NCBI GenBank assembly: GCA_903911985.1
Contig: CAIWFP010000396.1
Coordinates: 1-14,069 of the forward strand
Direction of reading: 5' to 3'
DNA from: an uncultured Sphingomonadales bacterium
GTDB taxonomy: Bacteria > Pseudomonadota > Alphaproteobacteria > Sphingomonadales > Sphingomonadaceae
Length of the DNA: 14,069 nucleotides
A program made the translations under genes and the position numbers. Below, one piece after another: positions 6,775-13,874 of the stretch (the first letter of the stretch is position 1; every line of letters starts with the position of its first letter). The notes beneath the pieces are model-generated. The model made no database searches. It was not told where the DNA came from and was given only the letters and a program-made list of their open reading frames with translations.

Positions 6775-8148
6775 ATGACCAACAAAATCCGCAGACCCTG
6801 GGCTGGCATGACATTGGCAACAGTCGTGCTGGCATCGCTTGGCGCGGCTGGCATGCCGGCGCCGATGGTCGTGCTGACCGGGCTGGCGTGGCTGGCGTCC
6901 CTGTGGATTCCGCGCATGGGCGCGGGCGAAAGCGCCGTCCGCACCCCGACCGCCCGGACCGACCACGAGGCGCTGGCCCGTGCGGCGATGTGCGCGGCGC
7001 TGGAACAGGTGGGTCTGGCGATCGTGCTGATGCGCGGCCACCGGATCATCGCGGCCAATGCCGCCGCCCGGGCTGAATTTGGCGCGCATATCGTGGGGCA
7101 GGACGCGCGCGTTGCCCTGCGTCACCCGGATGCGGTAAAGCTGCTCTATCTGGCCGATGGCGGCAGCGTCACCATCCGGGGCCTCTCCAGCAGCGGCAGC
7201 CTGTGGCAGCTCACCCGCCAGCGCATCGACGAACGCTATTGGACGATCGAGCTGCGCGACCGCTCGGCCGAGGCCGATATCGGCCGCGCCCATACGGATT
7301 TTGTCGCCAATGCCAGCCACGAGCTGCGCACCCCGCTGTCGGCGATCATCGGCTATGTCGAAACGCTGGCCGAGGACCCCGGGCGGGTGGATGCCGACAC
7401 CACCGCGCGGTTCCTCGGCATCGTGCTGCGCGAGGCCCGGCGCATGCAAAGTCTGGTCGCCGACCTCATGTCGCTTTCACAGCTGGAGGCGGAAAAGCAC
7501 GATGTGCCCACGGACCATATCGATCTTGCCCTGCTGGCCGCGCGGGTGGTGGGCGAGTTTCCGCCCGGCATGGTTTCGACCGGGCAGTCCAGCGGCCCCC
7601 GCGTGGTGCTGCTACGCCCCGATGAGCCGAACAGCCCCATCGGCGCCATTGGCGATACCAAGCAGCTGGAACAGATGCTGCGCAACCTCATCGACAATGC
7701 CCTGAAATATGGCGACAGCGCGCGCCCGGTGGAGGTATCGCTCGCCCGGGGCAAGCGCGGCATGGCGATGATCACCGTGCGCGACCATGGCACCGGCATC
7801 GCGCCGGACCATCTGCCCCACCTTACCCGGCGCTTCTATCGCACCGACCCGGGCCGCAGCCGTGCGGCGGGCGGCACGGGGCTGGGGCTGGCCATCGTCA
7901 AACATATTGTCGAGCGGCATCGCGGCAAGCTCGACATTTCCAGCACGCTGGGAGAAGGCACCCAGGTCACCATCCACCTGCCCTTTTCCAGCCCCGCCGC
8001 CCCACCTGCCAGCAAGCCTGCCAGCAAGTCTGTCAGCCAGCCCGGCGAGAGGGTGGACCAAACAGCCGCGCCGGCAAATGCCACCCTCACCAACGAAATT
8101 TTGCCCGGGGCCAAGGCACCAAAGGCGATAGCTGGCCCCGTGTCATAG
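6775..8148 (+). CDS. phoR: Phosphate regulon sensor histidine kinase PhoR
   Basis: A 457-residue membrane histidine kinase, judged to be PhoR from its layout and its phoU/phoB neighbours. Two hydrophobic segments (about 11-26 and 30-46) with almost no periplasmic loop are followed by a PAS-like domain (about 72-160). The HisKA dimerisation box FVANASHELRTPL carries phospho-accepting H182. The N box is IDNALKY (N308), G1 is DHGTG (337-341) and G2 is GGTGLGLAIV (366-375). I chose the start at 6775, ten bases after AAGG; an in-frame ATG at 6697 would add 26 residues unlike a signal anchor. An Ala/Pro/Ser-rich tail of about 50 residues after the kinase domain (405-457) is unusual and partly built from 12-bp repeats. 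PhoR should phosphorylate PhoB when phosphate is scarce. The final codon overlaps a Pho box. Confidence 0.88.
   Translation: MTNKIRRPWAGMTLATVVLASLGAAGMPAPMVVLTGLAWLASLWIPRMGAGESAVRTPTARTDHEALARAAMCAALEQVGLAIVLMRGHRIIAANAAARAEFGAHIVGQDARVALRHPDAVKLLYLADGGSVTIRGLSSSGSLWQLTRQRIDERYWTIELRDRSAEADIGRAHTDFVANASHELRTPLSAIIGYVETLAEDPGRVDADTTARFLGIVLREARRMQSLVADLMSLSQLEAEKHDVPTDHIDLALLAARVVGEFPPGMVSTGQSSGPRVVLLRPDEPNSPIGAIGDTKQLEQMLRNLIDNALKYGDSARPVEVSLARGKRGMAMITVRDHGTGIAPDHLPHLTRRFYRTDPGRSRAAGGTGLGLAIVKHIVERHRGKLDISSTLGEGTQVTIHLPFSSPAAPPASKPASKSVSQPGERVDQTAAPANATLTNEILPGAKAPKAIAGPVS
8005..8040 (+). repeat. 12-bp tandem repeat in phoR 3' end
   Basis: CCTGCCAGCAAG occurs twice in perfect tandem (8005-8028), followed by the diverged copy TCTGTCAGCCAG (8029-8040). 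It encodes Pro/Ser-Ala/Val-Ser-Lys/Gln steps in the extra C-terminal tail of PhoR. The unit is in frame. Confidence 0.8.
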
Positions 8149-8157
8149 TGTTGTCAT
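8140..8157 (+). promoter_or_regulatory. Pho box (PhoB operator) before phoU
   Basis: Two perfect TGTCAT half-sites, at 8141-8146 and 8152-8157, are spaced 11 bases start to start, as in PhoB operators (consensus CTGTCATAWAWCTGTCAY). The first overlaps the phoR stop codon at 8146-8148. In PhoB-activated promoters such a site replaces the -35 element, so transcription of phoU-phoB is probably switched on by phosphate starvation. No clear -10 was identified by eye. Confidence 0.7.
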
Positions 8158-8411
8158 CCTTTCCGGCCAGAGGCAAAGCTGCGTTGCTGGCTGAATCGCC
8201 GCTGGAGTGAAGCATCCGCGACTGAGGGGTTTTGCACCTCGGGTCCGGTTATCGGCCATTTGCTGGCCGGCCGGGTCAGATCGCGAAAGGGATGTTCGTT
8301 CCCGTGGGTTTCAATCCGCAGGCAGGGCTACCATATCGGGAATTTCCGGCATATCCCGGAGGTACCGGTCGGCGGGAATCGGTATCGGCAGGCTCAATTG
8401 GAGTGCGAGTA
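8149..8411. other. phoR-phoU intergenic region, no pst genes
   Basis: This is 263 bp with no convincing gene. It starts with the second half of the Pho box and ends with the phoU ribosome binding site GGAG (8400-8403). Between them are small imperfect repeats such as ATATCGGGA and ATATCCCGG around 8335-8360. In many alphaproteobacteria pstCAB (with or without pstS) lies at this place; here it is absent. Confidence 0.6.
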
Positions 8412-9095
8412 ATGGTGGCGGAACACATGGCAAAGGCTTTCGACGAGGAAATCACCCAGCTGCGCGGCCTGATCGCCGAAATGGGCGGCCTGGCCGAACT
8501 GGCCATCAGCGAATCGATGGAGGCTCTGGTCAAGGGTTCGCAGAGCCTTGCCGACAGCGTCATCGCCCGCGATCTGCGCATCGACGCGCTGGAGCAGGAT
8601 GTCGACAAGCTGGCAATCCAGATCATCGCCCTGCGCGCGCCCATGGCCGATGATTTGCGCGAGGTTATCGCCTCGCTGAAGATCGCCGGCATTCTCGAGC
8701 GGATTGGCGATTATGCCAAGAACATCGCCAAACGCTCGGGCAAGATCGACGGCCGCGAGGCCTTCGAACCCCTCACGCTGATCCCGGCCATGTCGGAGAT
8801 CGCCGAGGAAATGGTGCATGACGTGCTCACCGCCTATGCCGCGCGCGATTCCGCTCTGGCGCAGGAAGTCATGGAGCGCGACGCCAAGGTCGACGGCTTC
8901 TACGATGCGATTTTCCGCAACCTCGTCTCCTTCATGGTGGAGCGCCCCGCGACCATCACCACCGCCGCGCAACTGCTGTTCGTTGCCCGCAATCTGGAGC
9001 GGATCGGCGACCATGCCACCAATGTCGCCGAGCAGGTCTATTTCGCTGCCACCGGTGACTATCTCGGCGATCGTGCCGAGCGACCGGAAAACTGA
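8412..9095 (+). CDS. phoU: Phosphate signalling regulator PhoU
   Basis: A 227-residue all-helical protein, the usual PhoU length. PhoU links phosphate transport to PhoR and keeps the regulon off when phosphate is plentiful. Two PhoU repeats are visible: about 12-100 (AFDEEITQLRGLIAEMGGLAE ... ERIGDYAKNIAKRSG) and about 115-215 (ERDAKVDGFYDAIFRNL ... NLERIGDHATNVAEQV). Each ends with the family's E-R-I-G-D-(Y/H)-A-x-N metal-binding motif. I set the start at ATG 8412 because GGAG sits eight bases upstream; an in-frame start at 8232 would add 60 residues not found in the family, and the ATG at 8427 is an alternative. phoB begins 9 bp after its stop, so the two are probably co-transcribed from the Pho box promoter. 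Confidence 0.92.
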   Translation: MVAEHMAKAFDEEITQLRGLIAEMGGLAELAISESMEALVKGSQSLADSVIARDLRIDALEQDVDKLAIQIIALRAPMADDLREVIASLKIAGILERIGDYAKNIAKRSGKIDGREAFEPLTLIPAMSEIAEEMVHDVLTAYAARDSALAQEVMERDAKVDGFYDAIFRNLVSFMVERPATITTAAQLLFVARNLERIGDHATNVAEQVYFAATGDYLGDRAERPEN

Positions 9096-9104
9096 GTAAT
9101 CCTG

Positions 9105-9794
9105 ATGGCCATGCCCCGATTACTGCTGGTTGAGGACGACCCGGCGCTGGCCGAACTGCTGGAATTCCGCTTCCGTGCCGAAGGCTATGAGGTTGCGGCC
9201 ACCGGCGATGGCGACGAGGCCCTGCTGCTGGCCGCCGAGGAAGTGCCCGATCTGGTCGTGCTCGACTGGATGATCGAGGGCACCAGCGGCATCGAGGTTT
9301 GCCGCCGCCTGCGCCGCGACAAGGCCACGGCGCACGTGCCCATTGTCATGCTCACCGCGCGCGGGGCCGAGGACGACATGGTCCGGGGCCTGGAAACCGG
9401 CGCCGATGATTATCTGACCAAGCCCTTCTCCCCGCGCGAGCTGATCGCCCGGGTTGCGGCGATCATGCGCCGCATCCGCCCGGCGCTGGCTGGCGAGATG
9501 CTGAATGTGGGCGATCTGGCTCTGGATGCCACCGCCCACCGCGTGACACGGCGCGGCCACACCATATCGCTGGGGCCGACGGAATTCCGCCTGCTGCGCT
9601 TCTTCATGGAGCACCCGGGCAGGGTGTTCTCGCGTGGGCAATTGCTCGACGCCGTATGGGGCACCAACAGCGATATCGAGCTGCGCACGGTGGATGTGCA
9701 TATCCGCCGCCTGCGCAAGGGCATCGAGGTCGACGGCGCGCCCGATCCGGTGCGCACGGTGCGCTCGGCCGGCTACGCGCTGGAAGCCGTGTAG
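9105..9794 (+). CDS. phoB: Phosphate regulon response regulator PhoB
   Basis: A 229-residue OmpR/PhoB-class transcription factor. The receiver domain (about 4-118) has the acidic pair D11-D12, phospho-acceptor D54 in VVLDWMI, T84 in MLTARG and K106 in LTKPFSP. The winged-helix DNA-binding domain (about 130-227) contains LGPTEFRLL, SRGQLLDAVWG and the recognition helix ELRTVDVHIRRLRKGI. Phosphorylated PhoB binds Pho boxes and activates phosphate-starvation genes. It follows phoU by 9 bp and is the last gene of the phoR-phoU-phoB run. The identification rests on both the domains and the neighbours. A second ATG two codons in (9111) is an equally possible start. Confidence 0.95.
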   Translation: MAMPRLLLVEDDPALAELLEFRFRAEGYEVAATGDGDEALLLAAEEVPDLVVLDWMIEGTSGIEVCRRLRRDKATAHVPIVMLTARGAEDDMVRGLETGADDYLTKPFSPRELIARVAAIMRRIRPALAGEMLNVGDLALDATAHRVTRRGHTISLGPTEFRLLRFFMEHPGRVFSRGQLLDAVWGTNSDIELRTVDVHIRRLRKGIEVDGAPDPVRTVRSAGYALEAV

Positions 9795-9809
9795 CCCAGT
9801 CTAGGCAGC

Positions 9810-9844
9810 GCGCGGGGGCCAGCGAAAATCGCCTCCCCCCGCGC
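9810..9844. terminator. Bidirectional GC-rich hairpin between phoB and permease
   Basis: GCGCGGGGG (9810-9818) pairs perfectly with CCCCCGCGC (9836-9844), and an inner stem GCGA/TCGC (9822-9825, 9829-9832) fills the loop. It lies between two convergent genes and ends just before the permease stop. No T run of note follows on either strand, so it is a weak intrinsic terminator or a transcript-end stabiliser. Confidence 0.6.
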
Positions 9845-9849
9845 TTAAC

Positions 9850-11478
9850 TCACTCCACCTCCGCTCCGGGCATCGGCGCCAGCGGCAGGCCCGGCGCATC
9901 ATCGTCCAGCTCATGCACCTCGACATGGCCCAGCCCGACATGGCTGCGGCTGCGCGAGTAGAGGAAATAAACGACAAGGCCGATCCCGCCCCAGCCGAAC
10001 AGCACCAGTTTGGATGGCAGGTCGAGTGCGAGATAGAGCACCACACAGCCGATTACCGCCAGCGGTGCGATCAACCAAACGACAGGGGTGCGAAAGCTGC
10101 GTTTACGCTCCGGCTCCCTGATCCGCAGCACCATCACCGATATGGCCACCATGGCAAAGGCGAACAATGTGCCGGAATTGGAATAATCGGCAAGACTTCC
10201 CACCGGCAGCAAACCCGCAAAGACCAGCGCGAACAGGCCGGTTACGGCAGTTACCACATAAGGGGTCTTGAACCTGGGATGCACCTTGGCGAAGGAAGGC
10301 GGCAGCAGCCCATCGCGCGCCATCACGAAAAACACGCGGGTCTGGCCGAACATCATCATCAGCACCACCGATGGCAAGGCGATCACGGCGGCCATGCCTA
10401 CCCACCAGCCCACCGACGGCTGGCCAATGGTTTGCAACACATGCACCAGCGCGTGTTTGGAGCAGACCAGCGGCTCCACCGCGCCGCCCGCCACAATCGC
10501 GGCACAGCGCCCGGCCATTTCGGGCGAGCCCGAAGCCAGATAGGCGCCCGTTGCCGACAGCACCGGCTGCGCCCCGACCGTGCCGATGGCACCGGCAGCG
10601 ACAAGCAGATAGATGAGCGTGCAGATCGTCAGGCTACCGATCAATCCGATGGGCACGTTGCGCTGGGGGTTGATGGTCTCTTCCGCCGCTGTCGAGACAG
10701 CGTCAAAACCCACATAGGCAAAGAAGATCGATGCCGCCGCCCCGATAACACCGGTGCCACCGGTCAGATTGCCAAAGCCGGTCGGGGTGAAGGGGTGAAA
10801 ATTCTGGGTATGGATATTCGGCAAGGTGAGGGAAATAAAGGCCGTCAGGGCAACCAGTTTCACCACCACCAGCACCGCGTTGAAGGTGGCGCTTTCGGTC
10901 GTTCCCTTGATCAGCAGGCCAGTCACGGCAATAACAATGAACACCGCCGGCAGATTGATAAATCCGCCAGTATGCAGCGCATTGAGCAGATCAGGCGAGG
11001 CCGGCTTGCCCAAGGCCAGAGAGACTTTGGCCATCAGGGCATCGGCGTTGCTGATGACGGCCGGGAAATGCACGCCGGCATCGCTCAAGGCGCCCACCAC
11101 ATGGTTGGACCAGCCAACAGCAACCGCGCTGGCGCCAAGGGCATATTCCAGCACCAGGGCCCATCCGACCATCCAGGCCATCACCTCGCCCAGCACCGCA
11201 TAGGTGTAGGTGTAGGCGGACCCTGCCACCGGCACCATCGAGGCCAGTTCGGAATAGCACAGAGCGGCCACCGCGCAGACAAAACCGGCCAGAACGAAGC
11301 TCAGCAACATGCCCGGCCCGGCCTTTTGCGCGGCAACCGCGGTGAGCACAAAAATACCCGTCCCGATAACCGCGCCAACGCCGAGGAGAATAAGCTGCAC
11401 CGGCCCCAGTGAGCGGTGGAGCCCCTTCTTCTGGGCAGTGGCCAGAATGGCATCGAGTGGCTTGATTCGACCGAACAT
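9850..11478 (-). CDS. APC-superfamily amino acid permease (cationic amino acid type)
   Basis: A 542-residue inner-membrane transporter with about 12 or more hydrophobic segments. Family hallmarks are GVGAVIGTGIFVLT in the first membrane segment (unwound substrate-binding region), YSELASMVPVAGSAYTY in segments 2-3, FFAYVGFDAVSTAAEET with NPQRNVP after it, and FGQTRVFFVMARDGLLP. These match the CAT/YfnA-like group that imports amino acids by proton symport or exchange. The real substrate cannot be read from sequence. The start at 11478 is preceded by a GGGGG ribosome binding site. A charged soluble tail of about 35 residues ends the protein. It is convergent with phoB and divergent from panB, so it stands alone as a transcription unit. 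Confidence 0.93.
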   Translation of the reverse strand: MFGRIKPLDAILATAQKKGLHRSLGPVQLILLGVGAVIGTGIFVLTAVAAQKAGPGMLLSFVLAGFVCAVAALCYSELASMVPVAGSAYTYTYAVLGEVMAWMVGWALVLEYALGASAVAVGWSNHVVGALSDAGVHFPAVISNADALMAKVSLALGKPASPDLLNALHTGGFINLPAVFIVIAVTGLLIKGTTESATFNAVLVVVKLVALTAFISLTLPNIHTQNFHPFTPTGFGNLTGGTGVIGAAASIFFAYVGFDAVSTAAEETINPQRNVPIGLIGSLTICTLIYLLVAAGAIGTVGAQPVLSATGAYLASGSPEMAGRCAAIVAGGAVEPLVCSKHALVHVLQTIGQPSVGWWVGMAAVIALPSVVLMMMFGQTRVFFVMARDGLLPPSFAKVHPRFKTPYVVTAVTGLFALVFAGLLPVGSLADYSNSGTLFAFAMVAISVMVLRIREPERKRSFRTPVVWLIAPLAVIGCVVLYLALDLPSKLVLFGWGGIGLVVYFLYSRSRSHVGLGHVEVHELDDDAPGLPLAPMPGAEVE

Positions 11479-11628
11479 TGATATCCCCCGAGGCGGTAAC
11501 AGTTGCGAACGCTAGCGGCCCGCGCGCCATTGGCAAGGGGCAAGTGACGGCAATCGCGCCTGACCGTTCCGCTTCCCTTCGCAAATGGCGCCCTTTGCCA
11601 ATGGCCGCTCAGGCGTTACAAGCCTCCC
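11479..11628. promoter_or_regulatory. Divergent permease/panB promoter region
   Basis: This 150-bp region lies between the divergent permease and panB genes and must carry promoters for both. I did not find a -35/-10 pair or operator that I would defend. Confidence 0.35.
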
Positions 11629-12498
11629 ATGTCCACGACCTTCCAGCTCGACACCGCGACCAGCCGCGCCAATCCCACCCCGGCGCCGATGAAGCGGCTG
11701 ACCATTCCCGCCATCCGCCGCCGCAAGGTAGACGGCATCACGGCCGAGCCCATCGTCATGCTCACCGCCTATACGGCGCGGCAGGCGCAGCTGCTGGATG
11801 AACATTGCGACCTGCTGCTGGTGGGTGATTCGCTGGGGCAGGTGATCTATGGCCTGCCCTCTTCCGTGCCCGTCACGCTGGACATGATGGCGGCACATGG
11901 CGCGGCGGTGGTGCGTGGCAGCTATCACGCGGTGGTGATCGTCGACATGCCCTTCGGCAGCTATGAAGCCTCGCCGGAGCAGGCTTTTACCAGCGCGGCG
12001 CGACTGCTCAAGGAAACGGGCTGCGCGGGGGTGAAGCTGGAGGGCGGCGAGGCCATGGCCGAAACCGTCGCCTTCCTTGGCAGGCGTGGCATCCCGGTGA
12101 TGGGCCACGTCGGCCTGACGCCACAGGCGGTGAACCAGCTCGGCGGCTATGGCGCGCGAGGCCGCAGCGCGGCGGAAGCCGACAAGATCATCGCCGATGC
12201 CCGCGCGCTGGAGGCGGCGGGCGCCTTTGCGATCGTCGTCGAGGGAGTGATCGAACCTTTGGCCATCGCCGTGACCAAGGCGGTGGCCTGCCCGGTCATC
12301 GGCATTGGCGGCTCGGCCCAGTGCGATGGGCAGGTGCTGGTGGCCGAGGACATGCTGGGCATGTTCGAGCGGGTGCCGCGCTTTGTGAAACGCTATGCGG
12401 AAATCAGCGCGGTGATCGGCGAGGCTGCCGCCCGCTATGCCGCCGAAGTGCGCGCGCGCAGCTTCCCCACCGAGGCCCAGACCTACCAGCCGAAATAA
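11629..12498 (+). CDS. panB: 3-methyl-2-oxobutanoate hydroxymethyltransferase PanB
   Basis: A 289-residue cytoplasmic TIM-barrel enzyme that transfers a hydroxymethyl group from methylene-tetrahydrofolate to 2-oxoisovalerate, giving ketopantoate, the first committed step of pantothenate and CoA synthesis. Family motifs are clear: LLVGDSLGQV (metal ligand D67), VIVDMPFGSY (metal ligand D106), VKLEGG (K136, E138), GHVGLTPQ (H160) and catalytic E205 in IVVEGV, ending with CPVIGIGGSAQCDGQVLV. The length is slightly above the usual 265-275 because of about 20 extra N-terminal residues. Met21 (11689) is an alternative start, and neither has a strong Shine-Dalgarno. panC is not next to it. The downstream terC-like gene begins 57 bp later on the same strand and may be co-transcribed. 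Confidence 0.96.
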   Translation: MSTTFQLDTATSRANPTPAPMKRLTIPAIRRRKVDGITAEPIVMLTAYTARQAQLLDEHCDLLLVGDSLGQVIYGLPSSVPVTLDMMAAHGAAVVRGSYHAVVIVDMPFGSYEASPEQAFTSAARLLKETGCAGVKLEGGEAMAETVAFLGRRGIPVMGHVGLTPQAVNQLGGYGARGRSAAEADKIIADARALEAAGAFAIVVEGVIEPLAIAVTKAVACPVIGIGGSAQCDGQVLVAEDMLGMFERVPRFVKRYAEISAVIGEAAARYAAEVRARSFPTEAQTYQPK

Positions 12499-12555
12499 AC
12501 GCCTGCCGCCGCCCCGTTTACGCACACCCAACTCCCCATAAAGGCCACCCGCGTT

Positions 12556-13617
12556 ATGCCTGTTGCCCGCCCCTTTCGCGGATCAGTTCTGGTGGCTGCG
12601 GCCTGTCTGGCGGCGGCGGCGGCCTATGGCTGGCACGAGGCCCTCGCGGCCGGCCTGCAATCCGGCCCTGCCCTCGGGGTCATTCTCGACACTGTCTGGA
12701 TCGTGGCCGTGCTGGCGGTTCTGGAGGTGTCGCTCTCTTTCGACAACGCCGTGGTCAACGCGTCCATTCTCGCCGATCTGGACCCGGTGTGGCGCAAGCG
12801 GTTCCTGACCTGGGGCATGGCCATATCGGTGCTGGGCGCCAGAGTGGCGTTTCCGCTGGCGATTGTGGGCTTTTGCACCGGGCTGGGGCCGGTGGACGCG
12901 GTGCGCCTGTCGCTGGCGGAACCAGCCCATTACGAGGCGATCATGCACAGTGCCCATGCCTCCATCGCCGGCTTTGGCGGCACATTTCTGGTGATGGTGG
13001 GGCTGGGCTTTTTTCTTGATGCGGAAAAGGACCTGCACTGGCTGGGGTTGCTGGAACGTCAGCTGGCGCGCGTTGGCGGGGTGCGGGCGGCGGAACTGGT
13101 TCTGCCACTGGGGCTGCTGGCCGCGCTGGCTCACGGGCTGCCCTTCGCGCAAGGGGTGCGGTTTCTCATCGCCGGGCTGCTCGGGCTGATCGCCTATACG
13201 CTGATGGACAGTTTGAGCGCATGGGCGGAATCGTTCCGCCATCGCGGTGGAACAGGCGGATCAACCGCCGCCACCGGCCTCACCACCTTCCTCTACCTCA
13301 ACCTGCTCGACGCCTCTTTCAGCCTCGACGGGGTGATCGGCGCCTTTGCCTTGTCGAACAACATGGTGATCATCGTGCTGGGGCTCACCATCGGGGCAAT
13401 GTTCGTGCGCTCGCTGACCGTGACGCTGGTGGATCGCGCCACCCTGTCGCACTATGCCTATCTGGAGCATGGCGCCTTCTGGGCAATCACGGCGCTGGGC
13501 GTGCTGATGCTGGTCTCCACCCGCATCGCCATTTCCGATGCGGTGACGGGCCTGATCGGCGCGGGGCTGATCGGCGCGGCGCTGATCAGCTCGACCCGCC
13601 GGCGCCCGAGAGTGTGA
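12556..13617 (+). CDS. TerC/DUF475-family integral membrane protein
   Basis: A 353-residue protein with about 8-9 hydrophobic segments and a signal-anchor-like N-terminus. The TerC-type acidic membrane motif appears twice: EVSLSFDNAVVNA (E57, D63, N64) and LLDASFSLDGVIGAF (D252, D258). This twofold arrangement, with a long middle part containing FLDAEKDLHWLG, matches the DUF475 branch. Members are linked to tellurite resistance and, for other TerC-type proteins, to metal-ion (manganese) export during membrane protein metalation; the role here is inferred only. The start at 12556 follows AAGG by 11 bases. The C-terminal GLIGAGLIGAALIS is coded by a 15-bp tandem repeat. It may share a transcript with panB, with no obvious functional link. 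Confidence 0.85.
   Translation: MPVARPFRGSVLVAAACLAAAAAYGWHEALAAGLQSGPALGVILDTVWIVAVLAVLEVSLSFDNAVVNASILADLDPVWRKRFLTWGMAISVLGARVAFPLAIVGFCTGLGPVDAVRLSLAEPAHYEAIMHSAHASIAGFGGTFLVMVGLGFFLDAEKDLHWLGLLERQLARVGGVRAAELVLPLGLLAALAHGLPFAQGVRFLIAGLLGLIAYTLMDSLSAWAESFRHRGGTGGSTAATGLTTFLYLNLLDASFSLDGVIGAFALSNNMVIIVLGLTIGAMFVRSLTVTLVDRATLSHYAYLEHGAFWAITALGVLMLVSTRIAISDAVTGLIGAGLIGAALISSTRRRPRV
13552..13590 (+). repeat. 15-bp in-frame repeat at terC 3' end
   Basis: CTGATCGGCGCGGGG (13552-13566), CTGATCGGCGCGGCG (13567-13581) and the partial copy CTGATCAGC (13582-13590) are tandem. They encode repeated Leu-Ile-Gly-Ala-Gly/Ala in the last membrane helix, so a copy change would lengthen the helix by five residues. 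Confidence 0.8.
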
Positions 13618-13643
13618 CACCTTTGCAACGCCGCTGACGCATT

Positions 13644-13658
13644 TTTGCAGAGTGCAAA
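13644..13658. promoter_or_regulatory. Perfect dyad TTTGCA-GAG-TGCAAA
   Basis: A 15-bp inverted repeat with 6-bp perfect arms and a 3-bp spacer lies 27 bp after the terC stop, and a TTTGCAA half-copy sits at 13622-13628. The size and symmetry fit an operator for a dimeric regulator, perhaps controlling a short transcript that ends at the terminator around 13726-13752. The regulator is unknown. Confidence 0.4.
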
Positions 13659-13697
13659 CAAGTTTGATTGCGCCGCAGCCCGGCATGTGAAAAACTG

Positions 13698-13721
13698 CTC
13701 TCAACCGAAAGATCGGGAGAG
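13698..13721 (+). ncRNA. Stem-loop before terminator (possible small RNA)
   Basis: CTCTC-AA-CCGA-AAGA-TCGG-GAGAG folds into a 9-bp stem with an AA bulge and an AAGA tetraloop, directly ahead of a strong terminator. This could be the body of a short non-coding RNA or simply a structured 3' untranslated region of terC. No promoter is convincing. Confidence 0.35.
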
Positions 13722-13725
13722 GGGG

Positions 13726-13754
13726 AAGGGCGGCCGATCGGTCGCCCTTTTTCG
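13726..13754 (+). terminator. Rho-independent terminator after terC
   Basis: AAGGGCGGCCG pairs with CGGTCGCCCTT (13726-13736 with 13739-13749, one G-T pair, closed by AT) and is followed by a run of T residues to 13752. This is a textbook intrinsic terminator for plus-strand transcription. Confidence 0.88.
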
Positions 13755-13765
13755 TTTGCGGGTAA

Positions 13766-13810
13766 CGCCCTGAAGATCGGCGCCCTGAAGACCGGCGCCC
13801 TGAAGATCGC
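13766..13810. repeat. Three-copy 15-bp intergenic tandem repeat
   Basis: CGCCCTGAAGATCGG (13766-13780), CGCCCTGAAGACCGG (13781-13795) and CGCCCTGAAGATCGC (13796-13810) are contiguous, differing at one position each. They lie between the terC terminator and the stop of the PrsR-like gene. No gene is supported here. Confidence 0.85.
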
Positions 13811-13874
13811 AGCACGCCTCATCCGCCGCTCATCGCACAGACCTCGCAAGACGGCCGGTTTGCACCGCCCGGCT

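Noticed and set aside
8232..8411. Upstream start for phoU adding 60 residues
   Set aside because: The extra residues are not PhoU-like, and a clear GGAG site precedes ATG 8412.
9913..11412. Long plus-strand open frame of about 499 codons
   Set aside because: It is antisense to the amino acid permease, rich in His, Gln and Arg, and has no recognisable domain; a GC-rich shadow frame.
11512..12531. Long minus-strand open frame of about 339 codons
   Set aside because: It lies antisense to panB, has low-complexity His/Arg/Gly composition and no family resemblance.
13766..13810. CRISPR-like array
   Set aside because: Units are 15 bp and directly adjacent with no spacers, and no cas genes are present.
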